The notes under the pieces are model-generated. The model did no database searches and was not told the origin of the DNA. It worked only from the letters and a program-made list of their open reading frames with translations. 64,000 bases of DNA from positions 620,001 to 684,000 of the forward strand of contig OZ241874.1 of assembly GCA_965203305.1 (NCBI GenBank), read 5' to 3'. The DNA is from Bin80 sp965203305 (GTDB taxonomy: Bacteria; Bacteroidota; Rhodothermia; Rhodothermales; Bin80). A program made the translations under genes and the position numbers. This document shows positions 44,922 through 52,934 of the stretch, in pieces. Position 1 is the stretch's first letter; each line of letters begins with the position of its first letter.

Positions 44922-46346
44922 ATGCTCACGAATTACCAGGAAAGTCTGCAGCTTACAAGTCCGGGATCAGGTTATTCTGTACGCCAGAAAACGGGACTGG
45001 CATGCATCGGAGTCGGTATACTCGCTCTCCTGGTGACATTTCTGGGGAAGGGAGCACTTTCCCCGGTGATCACATTCGGAATCTCGCTGGCAGGCTTTTT
45101 GTCGGGAAGCGGATTTCTCTTTGCCGGGCTTCTTCGCCGCGCTCCCGGTGTCAACAATCATGGAATATGGTTTTCGGGAGTCACAGCACGGGGGATGGCA
45201 GGCTGGATTCTCGGGATTGTATTTACCGGGTTTTATATCATCCTGTACTGGGCCCCTGCCAACCTTGAGGAGCTGGTCCGGGCTACGGATATGCTGAGCA
45301 TGGGACTTCGCGGCACTCCCGCAGACCAGTGGTTCTTGTACGGATTCTTCTACACGCTTGCCATACTGATTATGGGAGCCCGGATGCTGATCAAGTATCG
45401 GGACAACCGGTATCAGATTTTTCGTACGGTCTCAGTGATGTTCTTTCAGTTGGGATTTGCATTTTTGCTTCCGCAGCTGATGGTGCTCTTGAATCAGCCA
45501 GAATTTTATTTCAGCTATTTCTGGCCCCTCAAGTATGACTATCTGTGGCCAGCTACCTTTAGCTCCCTGGGTGGCCCTGGTCTGGGTATTTTCCTGCTAT
45601 TCTGGACGGCCGTAATGACGGTGATTGCCACTCCGGTTCTGACATACTTCTATGGAAAACGCTGGTACTGTTCGTGGGTCTGTGGCTGCGGCGGACTTGC
45701 CGAAACGGCGGGAGATCCGTTTCGGCATCTCTCTGACAAGTCTGTGAAGGCATGGGAAGTAGAGCGGTGGATGGTGCACAGTGTTCTGGTGTTCATCGCT
45801 GTGACGACACTTCTTCTCTGGGCAAACCAGTGGTTGAGTGGGGACCTGCTCGGGGGACTCTCTCAGCAGTTTTCCAGATGGTATGGCTTTTTTATCGGTC
45901 TGATTTTTGCCGGTGTGATTGGGGTAGGGTTCTATCCGATTATGGGATCCCGTGTATGGTGTCGCTTTGGCTGCCCAATGGCAGCCATTCTCGGGCTGTT
46001 GCAGAAGTATTTCTCCAGATTTCGGATCACTACAAACGGCGGGCAGTGCATCTCCTGCGGCAACTGTTCCACTTACTGCGAAATGGGGATTGATGTGAGG
46101 TGGTATGCGCAAAGGGGACAAAACATTATCCGTGCTTCCTGTGTTGGGTGCGGCATGTGTGCCGCCGTATGTCCCCGTGGGGTACTCCGTCTGGAGAACG
46201 CTCCAATGAAAGCTCGCTACAATGGTCCTGTACTGATCCATCACGATGAGGTATCTGTGCAGCTGGACGACGGATGGAGGCAAAAACGCCCCTTGATGCC
46301 ACCGGCTCAGGAGGATCTGCCTATCCTGACGGACAGGGATATTTGA
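44922..46346 (+). CDS. Membrane polyferredoxin (NapH/NosR/CcoG-like, 4Fe-4S)
   Basis: 474 aa. Five to seven hydrophobic segments in the first 370 residues, with a cytoplasmic CSWVCGCGGLAETAGDPFR Cys group after one helix and CRFGCPMAAILGLLQKY after another, as in NapH/CcoG. C-terminal 4Fe-4S pair: CISCGNCSTYCEMGID and CVGCGMCAAVCPRGVLRLE. TTG at 44916 is also in frame but ATG at 44922 is preferred. Probably accepts electrons from the oxidoreductase before it and passes them into or across the membrane. Confidence 0.87.
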   Translation: MLTNYQESLQLTSPGSGYSVRQKTGLACIGVGILALLVTFLGKGALSPVITFGISLAGFLSGSGFLFAGLLRRAPGVNNHGIWFSGVTARGMAGWILGIVFTGFYIILYWAPANLEELVRATDMLSMGLRGTPADQWFLYGFFYTLAILIMGARMLIKYRDNRYQIFRTVSVMFFQLGFAFLLPQLMVLLNQPEFYFSYFWPLKYDYLWPATFSSLGGPGLGIFLLFWTAVMTVIATPVLTYFYGKRWYCSWVCGCGGLAETAGDPFRHLSDKSVKAWEVERWMVHSVLVFIAVTTLLLWANQWLSGDLLGGLSQQFSRWYGFFIGLIFAGVIGVGFYPIMGSRVWCRFGCPMAAILGLLQKYFSRFRITTNGGQCISCGNCSTYCEMGIDVRWYAQRGQNIIRASCVGCGMCAAVCPRGVLRLENAPMKARYNGPVLIHHDEVSVQLDDGWRQKRPLMPPAQEDLPILTDRDI

Positions 46347-46382
46347 GCCACAGGATGAGGCAGTCTTCCATGCGAAACAGCT

Positions 46383-47333
46383 ATGACCATGCGGCTTCTT
46401 GACAGGAAATATCCTGCATGGCTTCTGGATGCGCAATTCCGTGGACGGTCACGCCTGATCGCCTGCGCAGTCCTTGAAACTGATCAGGGACTAACACTCA
46501 TTGATCCGGGTCCTTCCACGACTCTGCCTGTAATAGAGCGTGAACTCCAGTCATTGGGCGGGTTTCCTGCGGTACGGAATGTGGTTTTGACGCATATTCA
46601 TCTGGATCATGCGGGTTGTGCGGGCCAACTGGCAGCACTGCTGCCGGATGTCAACATTTATGTACACCCGATTGGTGCACGGCATCTGGTGAATCCTGAA
46701 AAACTGATTCAAAGTGCACATCGTATCTACGGAGACCGGATGGATTCGCTATGGGGAGAGATAGTGCCAATCCGGGAAAGCCAGGTTCATGCAATGGAGG
46801 ACAATGCCATCCTGGATGTGGGAGGGCGCAAATTACGGTCATGCCATACCCCGGGGCATGCATCCCACCATATTGCATGGCTGGACGATCTGGCAGGGTG
46901 GGCGTTTACAGGAGATGCCGCAGGAATGAGCATTGAGGGAGCAGGGTATATTATTCCCGTGGCTCCCCCGCCAGATATTGATCTGATCCTGTGGGAGACA
47001 TCACTTGAACGGCTGGAAAAGGAAGAACCTGAAAAATTGTTTCTGACGCATTTCGGTGTGATAGAGAATGTCCAGGAACACTTGTCCGGGGTACGCTCCC
47101 GATTACACACCTGGGCAGATACCGTCCAGCGGTCACTGGAAGATGATTCTGAATCGGATGATTTGCGGGCACAGGCATTTCACGAATCCGAAATGGAGCA
47201 GATGCGCTCCACGGTGGCTCTCTCCCTACAGGAACCCTACACCTGCATGGGGCAGCCCGCAGAGAGCTGGTATGGACTTGCACGCTACTGGCGAAAGAAA
47301 GCAGGGGCGAGACAGAGCTGTTCGGACGGGTAA
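46383..47333 (+). CDS. Metallo-beta-lactamase-fold hydrolase
   Basis: 316 aa. Metal motif HIHLDHAG at residues 71-78, then HTPGHASHHIAW and TGDAAGM with the bridging Asp, and LTHFGV near the C-terminus carrying the last His. Third gene of the redox operon (36 bp after the polyferredoxin gene). The family has many hydrolases of thioesters, persulfides or lactones; with electron-transfer partners a persulfide dioxygenase-like or flavodiiron-like role is conceivable, but no flavodoxin domain is present. Confidence 0.88.
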   Translation: MTMRLLDRKYPAWLLDAQFRGRSRLIACAVLETDQGLTLIDPGPSTTLPVIERELQSLGGFPAVRNVVLTHIHLDHAGCAGQLAALLPDVNIYVHPIGARHLVNPEKLIQSAHRIYGDRMDSLWGEIVPIRESQVHAMEDNAILDVGGRKLRSCHTPGHASHHIAWLDDLAGWAFTGDAAGMSIEGAGYIIPVAPPPDIDLILWETSLERLEKEEPEKLFLTHFGVIENVQEHLSGVRSRLHTWADTVQRSLEDDSESDDLRAQAFHESEMEQMRSTVALSLQEPYTCMGQPAESWYGLARYWRKKAGARQSCSDG

Positions 47334-47547
47334 CTAAAGAAATAGTCGGAAAGGCTGTTTCGGAGTTTGGCAGAGCATTCCGGTACGCAATGACGTATCG
47401 GAGCGGGTGTGCCATGTGCATCAGTATCTGGTCTGTGCGAGTTCTGGCAAACCCTTCCTTCCCAAGTGTCCCGGACATGAATACGATTCCCATCCAGCCT
47501 GGCTGGATGGCAGATACGTTCCTGAACAAGTTCCCCGCACAGTTCGT

Positions 47548-47588
47548 TAATGTGCGTACGGAGCGGTTGAACAGGGGGGTCTAGAAAA
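47548..47588 (+). other. tRNA-Ser-like 5' part, interrupted
   Basis: Sequence TACGGAGCGGTTGAACAG then GGGGGTCTAGAAAA resembles the D-arm and anticodon arm of tRNA-Ser (compare GAGCGGTTGAA and GGTCTTGAAAACC). It ends in the 8-bp duplication CTAGAAAA where cassette D begins. The acceptor 5' strand is not recognisable, so the tRNA may already have been a pseudogene. If numbering holds, the anticodon would be AGA. Confidence 0.5.
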
Positions 47589-47611
47589 AGGACTTATCCC
47601 GCAAAATCCGC
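47589..47611 (+). repeat. Left terminal inverted repeat of cassette D
   Basis: Begins AGGACTTATCCCGCAAAATC. Two differences from the right end over 23 bp. Follows directly on CTAGAAAA. Confidence 0.9.
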
Positions 47612-47682
47612 AAGGGTGCGAAAGTGGAACAGACCCTGTTCAATGGCGTACTTGTTCCTTGGGGCATATCCCAAATGAAACG

Positions 47683-48978
47683 ATGAACAAGATTCAAGGC
47701 TTTCGAGACAGAGGAGCGGCCAAACACTTTCACGGACGCAAAACGATCCTGCTGGAGTTCCAGAAGGCACTTGCGGAGTCTATGGAATCCAAAGGCGGAA
47801 CCACATTTCTAATTCAAGGACCTCCGGGTGTGGGCAAAACTGCGCTATTGGCAAAATGCTGGGATGAGGCAGAAGAGCGGGGTTGGGGAGTAGCAGAGAT
47901 TGATCCAGAAGACTTGTGGAATCCAGACGAATTGCGGAAAACGCTTGGTATTCCCCCGCAAAGGGTGGGGAAAACAACGGGGTGGGGACTGGACAAAATC
48001 TTCAACTTCTCCCGGAAAACCGAGACAAGGATTAATGCCCCTCTGGACACCCCCGCAGATATTCTCAAGCTCAAAACAGCCCCTGTTTTGCTTATCCTGG
48101 ATGAGGCCCAGCATTTGGGAGAAGACGGCGGAGTCCCGGAAGAGCACCGCAAATCAGTACGTACTCTCCTGGATCAGATTCACAATAGCAGACTAGGGAA
48201 GCCTGTCATTCTTCTGGCTGGCGGGCTGGGGATGACAGACAAGGCATTGGAAGCACTGGGGCTATCCCGGTTGGCAGAGGAGTGCACATTTGATATGGAA
48301 CCACTAGAAGAGGAGGAGGAACGGCAGGTGATCAAGGACTGGCTCAAAAAAGAGGGAAAGGCGAAGGGAGACACGAAAGAGTGGGTAGATGCGATTGCGG
48401 AAGAGACGCATTGCTGGCCCAGACATATTCATTCCTACTCAACAAGTGCTGCCCATGTACTCAAGCAAAGCGGGGGAGAGATGACCGCGGAGGGGCTGCG
48501 TATCGTCATGGAGAAGGGACGGGTAAACCGCAGGAAATATTACCGTGGTCGGACGAAAAACTTGGCGTACAATGAGTTCATGGGACTGGCGGAATTGTTT
48601 CAGCATGTTTCGCTGGAGATTGGACTGACAGATGAAGAGATCAAGCGGGCGATTGGGAAAAGCGGATTTGAGCGGTCCCTGTCGAAAGGTGTTCTGTACA
48701 GGAAGGGGTTGCGATACAGCATTCCGATCCCCTCTCTCCGGGACTACATGGTACGGGAATGGCTGGTAGAGAAGGAACATGTAGCCCAGGAACAGGCCCG
48801 GTCAAAACCGTCGCCAGAGGTGGATACCGAGAAGGAGGGTTTCCAAAAGAAATCGGAAAACCATACAACAGACAGCCCCTCCCCCGAAAAAGAGGAGAGG
48901 GAAGAACTCACGACACCCGAATCGGGCAAAGACCCTTCCGGTAGGGATCAAGACACAGACATGGGGATGGAGAGATAA
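47683..48978 (+). CDS. P-loop ATPase, copy 4 (full length)
   Basis: 431 aa from ATG 47683 (MNKIQGFRDRGAAKHFHGRK); an upstream in-frame start at 47659 is less likely because copy 1 aligns from the later one. Walker A GPPGVGKT at 46-53, Walker B LLILDEAQ at 136-143, AGGLGMTDKA after that, then IKDWLKKEGKAKGDTKEW and a C-terminal YSIPIPSLRDYMVREWL module before a charged disordered tail ending DMGMER. Looks like an AAA_16/archaeal-ATPase-type or STAND-like NTPase with a winged-helix end. No effector domain is fused. The only intact copy of the four, bounded by inverted repeats. Function unknown: regulator, transposition helper or defence are all possible. Confidence 0.88.
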   Translation: MNKIQGFRDRGAAKHFHGRKTILLEFQKALAESMESKGGTTFLIQGPPGVGKTALLAKCWDEAEERGWGVAEIDPEDLWNPDELRKTLGIPPQRVGKTTGWGLDKIFNFSRKTETRINAPLDTPADILKLKTAPVLLILDEAQHLGEDGGVPEEHRKSVRTLLDQIHNSRLGKPVILLAGGLGMTDKALEALGLSRLAEECTFDMEPLEEEEERQVIKDWLKKEGKAKGDTKEWVDAIAEETHCWPRHIHSYSTSAAHVLKQSGGEMTAEGLRIVMEKGRVNRRKYYRGRTKNLAYNEFMGLAELFQHVSLEIGLTDEEIKRAIGKSGFERSLSKGVLYRKGLRYSIPIPSLRDYMVREWLVEKEHVAQEQARSKPSPEVDTEKEGFQKKSENHTTDSPSPEKEEREELTTPESGKDPSGRDQDTDMGMER

Positions 48979-48992
48979 CCCCCTGCGTTAAT

Positions 48993-49015
48993 GCGGATTT
49001 TGCTGGATAAGTCCC
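48993..49015 (-). repeat. Right terminal inverted repeat of cassette D
   Basis: Plus strand GCGGATTTTGCTGGATAAGT then CCC. Lies 15 bp behind the ATPase stop and is followed directly by CTAGAAAA. Confidence 0.9.
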
Positions 49016-49071
49016 CTAGAAAACCCATTACAGGTACTGCCTGATGGGGATTCGAATCCTGCCCCTCCGCA
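49016..49071 (+). other. tRNA-Ser-like 3' part, interrupted
   Basis: After CTAGAAAA comes CCCATTACAGGTACTGCC, then GATTCGAATCCTGCCCCTCC, GCA: a variable-arm-like stretch and a T-loop (TTCGAAT) with an acceptor-like 3' end. The T-stem does not pair perfectly, which supports a decayed tRNA. Joined to 47548-47588 it gives a tRNA-Ser-like sequence. Confidence 0.5.
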
Positions 49072-49234
49072 CGATGTCAAAAAATCCCTTGTCGAGTTTC
49101 ACTCGCTCTGTTCTCTGCGTCCGCCCGGGAGTCAATGTCAGGCACACAGAACAAGGCATTTCGAGATCATCCTTAAAGAAGGCTTAACTGCGTATAAACG
49201 CGTTTCACCAGTAGTACAAGGCAATCAGCATACA

Positions 49235-49708
49235 ATGGAGAAAATCTGGAAAAGCGATGTGACCATTGCGCAGCTGAACAAGCGGGGCGAACATACAATG
49301 GTGAATCATCTGGATATCAGGTTTACGGAGATAGGTCCTGATTATCTGTGCGGTTCCATGCCTGTAGATCATCGCACCAATCAGCCCATCGGATTGCTGC
49401 ATGGGGGGGCTTCGGTCGTATTGGCAGAAACCCTCGGGAGCGTTGCCGGCGTACTTTGTGTAGACATTCGAAAGCAGTACTGTGTCGGGCTGGAAGTCAA
49501 TGCCAATCATCTTCGGGGGGTACGGAGTGGCCGGGTTACCGGCACGGCCAGTCCTGTTCACCTTGGACGAAAAACCCAAGTTTGGCAAATCAATATTGCA
49601 GATGAACACGGACGAAAGGTCACGGCAAGTCGCCTGACTTTGGCGGTTCTGGACTGGGACCCGAATACCTCTGGACTGGAGGATCGGCTTGCATGGCTTA
49701 CGCAGTGA
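49235..49708 (+). CDS. Hotdog-fold thioesterase (PaaI/MenI-like)
   Basis: 157 aa, acyl-CoA thioesterase fold. LLHGGASVVLAETLGSVAG carries the HGG and the catalytic acidic residue (E in LAETLGS) of YdiI/MenI-type enzymes; the end has GRKTQVWQINIADEHGR. MenI hydrolyses DHNA-CoA in menaquinone synthesis, but no men genes are near. Overlaps queE by 16 bp. Confidence 0.85.
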   Translation: MEKIWKSDVTIAQLNKRGEHTMVNHLDIRFTEIGPDYLCGSMPVDHRTNQPIGLLHGGASVVLAETLGSVAGVLCVDIRKQYCVGLEVNANHLRGVRSGRVTGTASPVHLGRKTQVWQINIADEHGRKVTASRLTLAVLDWDPNTSGLEDRLAWLTQ

Positions 49709-50334
49709 AAGAGATTTATTATACGCTACAGGGGGAAGGGCATATGACGGGCCGCCCCGCAGTTTTTTTGCGTTTTGCGGGGTGCAATCTGTGGAGTGGG
49801 CATGAGCATGATCGTTCCAGTGCAATCTGCCAATTCTGTGATACGGATTTTGTGGGCATGGATGGAGAAGGGGGAGGGCGTTTTGCGACATCGGCAGAGT
49901 TGAGCAACGCGGTATGTACAGCATGGCCGAATGCCTGTTCAAAGCGGGTAAAACCTTATGTAGTTTGTACCGGGGGCGAGCCGCTCCTGCAACTGGACAG
50001 CGATCTGATTCAGACACTTCAGACCAGGGGATTCGAGGTGGCTGTAGAAACAAACGGTACCCTAATCCCGCCAGAGGGGCTGGACTGGATCTGTGTAAGT
50101 CCGAAAGCCGGGGCATCGCTGCTACTCAGGCATGGAGATGAACTCAAACTGGTATTTCCGCAGGAGAACGCCATGCCGGAAGAATTTGAGAGGCTGGAGT
50201 TTGCTCACTTCTTTTTGCAGCCAATGGATGGCCCCTGCCTTGCAGAAAATACCAGAGCAGCCCTCAACTATTGCCTGGAACATCCCCAGTGGAGACTCAG
50301 CATTCAGACTCACAAGATTCTTGATATCCCCTGA
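49693..50334 (+). CDS. queE: 7-carboxy-7-deazaguanine synthase (radical SAM)
   Basis: Converts carboxytetrahydropterin to CDG, a step to queuosine and 7-deazaguanine modifications. 213 aa. The radical SAM cysteines are Cys31, Cys46 and Cys49 (GCNLWSG..AICQFCDTDF): the C-x14-C-x2-C pattern of the proteobacterial QueE form rather than CxxxCxxC. CTGGEPLL follows. Its start lies inside the thioesterase gene (16-bp overlap). Other que genes are outside the window; QueE may also serve DNA modification systems, none seen. Confidence 0.95.
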   Translation: MAYAVKEIYYTLQGEGHMTGRPAVFLRFAGCNLWSGHEHDRSSAICQFCDTDFVGMDGEGGGRFATSAELSNAVCTAWPNACSKRVKPYVVCTGGEPLLQLDSDLIQTLQTRGFEVAVETNGTLIPPEGLDWICVSPKAGASLLLRHGDELKLVFPQENAMPEEFERLEFAHFFLQPMDGPCLAENTRAALNYCLEHPQWRLSIQTHKILDIP

Positions 50335-51240
50335 TCAGAATGGCAGGGGAGTTCCTTCGGATTTGGTCTTTTCCCAGTAGGCATCCCGAAGCTGCAGGGT
50401 GATCGCCCCCGGTTTGCCAGTTCCGATGACTCGTCCATCCACCTCCAGCACAGGAGTCAATTCGCCCATTGTGCCCGTAGTAAACATCTCGTCTGCAGTG
50501 TACATTTCCGTTGTGGAGAGATTGCGTTCATGGGACGGAATGGAAAGTTCCCGTGCGAGTGCGAGGACTCGTGCACGGGTGATTCCCGGAAGGCAGCTGT
50601 CGGCATGCGGGGTCAGCAGGCGAGAGTTCTTGGCAAGAAATATGTTGGTCGCATTGGTTTCGGAGAGATATCCGTGGATATCCAGCATCACTGCATCATC
50701 CACCCCTGCCAGATTTGCCTGCATTTTTGCCAGAATGTTATTGATGAGGTTGTTGTGATGAATCTTGGAGTCCAGGCACTGGGGAGTATTGCGGCGTACA
50801 GATGATGTGATCAGGCGAATCCCGCTCTTGGCGTATACCGGCTTTTTCCATTCCGCCAGTACAATCAGGGCAGGGCCGTGCACGTTGAGGCGGGGATCCA
50901 TCCCTGATGTCGTTTTCTCTCCCCGGGTCAGCGTGAGCCGTATATGTGTATCATCCCGCATTTTATTTGCTTTCAACGTGGCAAACAGGGCATCCACGAT
51001 GAATTCTTGTGAGGGAATGTCTGTGAATCCCATGGCGTGTGCGGATTCCATGAGACGCTGCATATGTGCATCCAGTTCAAAGACACGCCCGTCATACACG
51101 CGAATGCCTTCCCAGACGGCATCCCCTCCTTGCACGACACTGTCAAATACGGAAACTTTCGCCTCGGATCGGGGAAGCAAACGGTCTTTGACCCATACCA
51201 TAATCGTTTCATTGCGCTCGTCGGGCAGGGATACATGCAT
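50335..51240 (-). CDS. Class IV aminotransferase (branched-chain or D-amino acid type)
   Basis: 301 aa PLP enzyme. WEGIRVYDGRVFELDAH, then QCLDSKIHHNNLINNIL with the PLP Lys, DIHGYLSETNATNIFL, ARVLALARELSIP and TGTMGELTPV are the IlvE/DAAT/PabC set. Motif reading cannot separate branched-chain from D-amino acid specificity. Convergent with queE with no gap and 6 bp upstream of the sulfotransferase-like gene on the same strand. Confidence 0.88.
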   Translation of the reverse strand: MHVSLPDERNETIMVWVKDRLLPRSEAKVSVFDSVVQGGDAVWEGIRVYDGRVFELDAHMQRLMESAHAMGFTDIPSQEFIVDALFATLKANKMRDDTHIRLTLTRGEKTTSGMDPRLNVHGPALIVLAEWKKPVYAKSGIRLITSSVRRNTPQCLDSKIHHNNLINNILAKMQANLAGVDDAVMLDIHGYLSETNATNIFLAKNSRLLTPHADSCLPGITRARVLALARELSIPSHERNLSTTEMYTADEMFTTGTMGELTPVLEVDGRVIGTGKPGAITLQLRDAYWEKTKSEGTPLPF

Positions 51241-51246
51241 AGCTGT

Positions 51247-51966
51247 TCAGGCCTTGATGGCGTGATGGTACAAATAATCGTAGTGTGGTGTACATTCCTG
51301 AAGCAAGGGGTACAGAAATTCTGGAAAGGGTTCGGACTTGTGCTTGTACGGCGCAAACCCCGTAGACTTGTGAATTGTGTGATACCAGTGCGGAGCCCAG
51401 ACTCCATCCTCGGGAATGGGACCTGCCTCCCACTTCAGCATGTCTGGATCAAAGTTCAGTGCAAGCCTTGCACACAACTTCTGGAGAATCTTCTCCGGGG
51501 CAAGCAATAATTCCCGTGCATCAAGAACGCCCGGGGAGTGCCCCCGTGCTGTCAAATAGTCAAACACTTTTCGCTGCATCTTGAGTGCCGTATCCGAGAG
51601 CACAGGCTGTGGCACCTGATTGACAAGAGAGGGGAGCATCTGTTCGGGATCCCGGATCAGGATCACGGTTGTCATCTGATCCATGAACTTCCAGTCAAGA
51701 TCAATGAGATGGTGTCCCATATTTTTGACGAAAAGTACGGGGAGATCATATGGTCCCAGGAGCGTCTCTTTGATGACTCGTGTTCCGTCCTTCTCCATGG
51801 CCATCAGAATATCCCTGCGGCCCGGGTGTTTTGCTCCGGTTTTTCGAAGATAGTGGGCATAGAGCGGCTCATCAATCACATGCGTATCTGATCGCTGGGC
51901 AAATGCATACATCAGTGCTGTAGACACATTCCGGGGACCGCTACATAGGTTAATTCGCAGAGACAT
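51247..51966 (-). CDS. Sulfotransferase-like protein
   Basis: 239 aa. The N-terminus INLCSGPRNVSTALMYAFAQR matches the PAPS-binding loop of sulfotransferase-fold proteins, and FMDQMTTVILIRDPEQMLPS the later 3'-phosphate segment. Function beyond family not clear. Probably co-transcribed with the aminotransferase downstream (6 bp between). Confidence 0.75.
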   Translation of the reverse strand: MSLRINLCSGPRNVSTALMYAFAQRSDTHVIDEPLYAHYLRKTGAKHPGRRDILMAMEKDGTRVIKETLLGPYDLPVLFVKNMGHHLIDLDWKFMDQMTTVILIRDPEQMLPSLVNQVPQPVLSDTALKMQRKVFDYLTARGHSPGVLDARELLLAPEKILQKLCARLALNFDPDMLKWEAGPIPEDGVWAPHWYHTIHKSTGFAPYKHKSEPFPEFLYPLLQECTPHYDYLYHHAIKA

Positions 51967-52063
51967 CGTAACTTGGGCAAAACGCTGTATCCGTTATTCT
52001 AAAGATATACGAAAGTAACCCGCACAAGGCCCCCATTGTTCAAAATCGGATGACCACAAGTAG

Positions 52064-52861
52064 ATGGAGTCAATGGAAAAATTTGTCTCTTCAATTTTGA
52101 GGGAAGCAGGGCATCGCGCCATGCGTTATTTCCTGAACACATCATTCGAGATCAAGCAGGACGGTTCTCTGGTTACTGCCGCAGACAGAGATGTGCAGGC
52201 ATATCTGATTGCTGCAATCACAGAAGAGTTTCCAGAGGATGGAATCATTGCAGAGGAGAATGAAATCCTGAAGAATCCGGTGCATGGCTCACGTTACTGG
52301 ACGATTGATCCGATTGATGGCACGGTACCGTTCATGATGGGAATGCCGAGTTGGGGAATTGCCGCAGGATTGATTGAAGAGGGGATCCCTGTTGCCGGAT
52401 TCATCCATTTGCCTGCAACAGGGGACATATTCCACACAATCGGGATGCATGTATACAGGAATGATCAGTCCAGATATCTGACGACAGACCGTTCATTGCA
52501 TGAGAATACCATCCTGTTGACGCATGCCCGCCCACACCAGCGGTACACACTCCAGAAATCTTTTCCGGGGCGGGTTCTTTCTTTGGGAACGGCCTCTGCA
52601 CATTTAAGTCTGGTAGCAACCGGCGGGGCGCATGTCGTTCTGATTGGACATGACAAGGTATGGGATCTGGCCCCGGGATATGCGATGCTGCTGGTAAATG
52701 GCGGGGTTTTGCGTTACCTGGACGGATCAGACTGCACTCTTTCTGCACTTCTTGATGGCCAGCCCGCCCCGCTTCCGATGCTTGGAGGGCCTGCGGATCT
52801 AGTCAAAGAGACGCTGACACACCTGGACTACTGGGCAATGCCGGCAGCTGCCGAAGAATGA
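52064..52861 (+). CDS. Inositol-monophosphatase family protein (HisN-like)
   Basis: 265 aa Mg-dependent phosphatase. First metal site IIAEENE, then WTIDPIDGTVPFMMGMPSWG, the family signature, and DKVWDLAPGYAMLLVNGG, the second signature. Close relatives dephosphorylate histidinol phosphate or inositol phosphate. Divergent to the sulfotransferase-like gene. The start may be 52064 or 52073. Confidence 0.9.
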   Translation: MESMEKFVSSILREAGHRAMRYFLNTSFEIKQDGSLVTAADRDVQAYLIAAITEEFPEDGIIAEENEILKNPVHGSRYWTIDPIDGTVPFMMGMPSWGIAAGLIEEGIPVAGFIHLPATGDIFHTIGMHVYRNDQSRYLTTDRSLHENTILLTHARPHQRYTLQKSFPGRVLSLGTASAHLSLVATGGAHVVLIGHDKVWDLAPGYAMLLVNGGVLRYLDGSDCTLSALLDGQPAPLPMLGGPADLVKETLTHLDYWAMPAAAEE

Positions 52862-52934
52862 CAGGATAGCAGGGAGGGCAGCTGTTTGACAGTGCCTGCT
52901 GATCATCGGGCTGCGTTCCATTCGGTTCTGTGTC

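Larger units (their letters stand above)
47589..49015 (+). mobile_element. TIR-bounded ATPase cassette D (single ATPase gene)
   Basis: 1427 bp. TIRs at 47589-47611 (AGGACTTATCCCGCAAAATC, CGC) and 48993-49015, the inverse of GGGACTTATCCAGCAAAATC, CGC. An exact 8-bp duplication CTAGAAAA flanks it at 47581-47588 and 49016-49023. It contains only ATPase copy 4 and a 70-bp leader. Joining the flanks restores a tRNA-Ser-like stretch. This is the cleanest proof of mobility in the set. Confidence 0.9.

Noticed and set aside
46951..47529. Minus-strand 192-aa frame
   Set aside because: It lies mostly opposite the metallo-hydrolase gene and shows no domain.
49024..49075. Phage attachment site at a tRNA 3' end
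   Set aside because: No integrase nearby, and the duplicated 8-mer plus inverted repeats explain the junction better as a transposition event.
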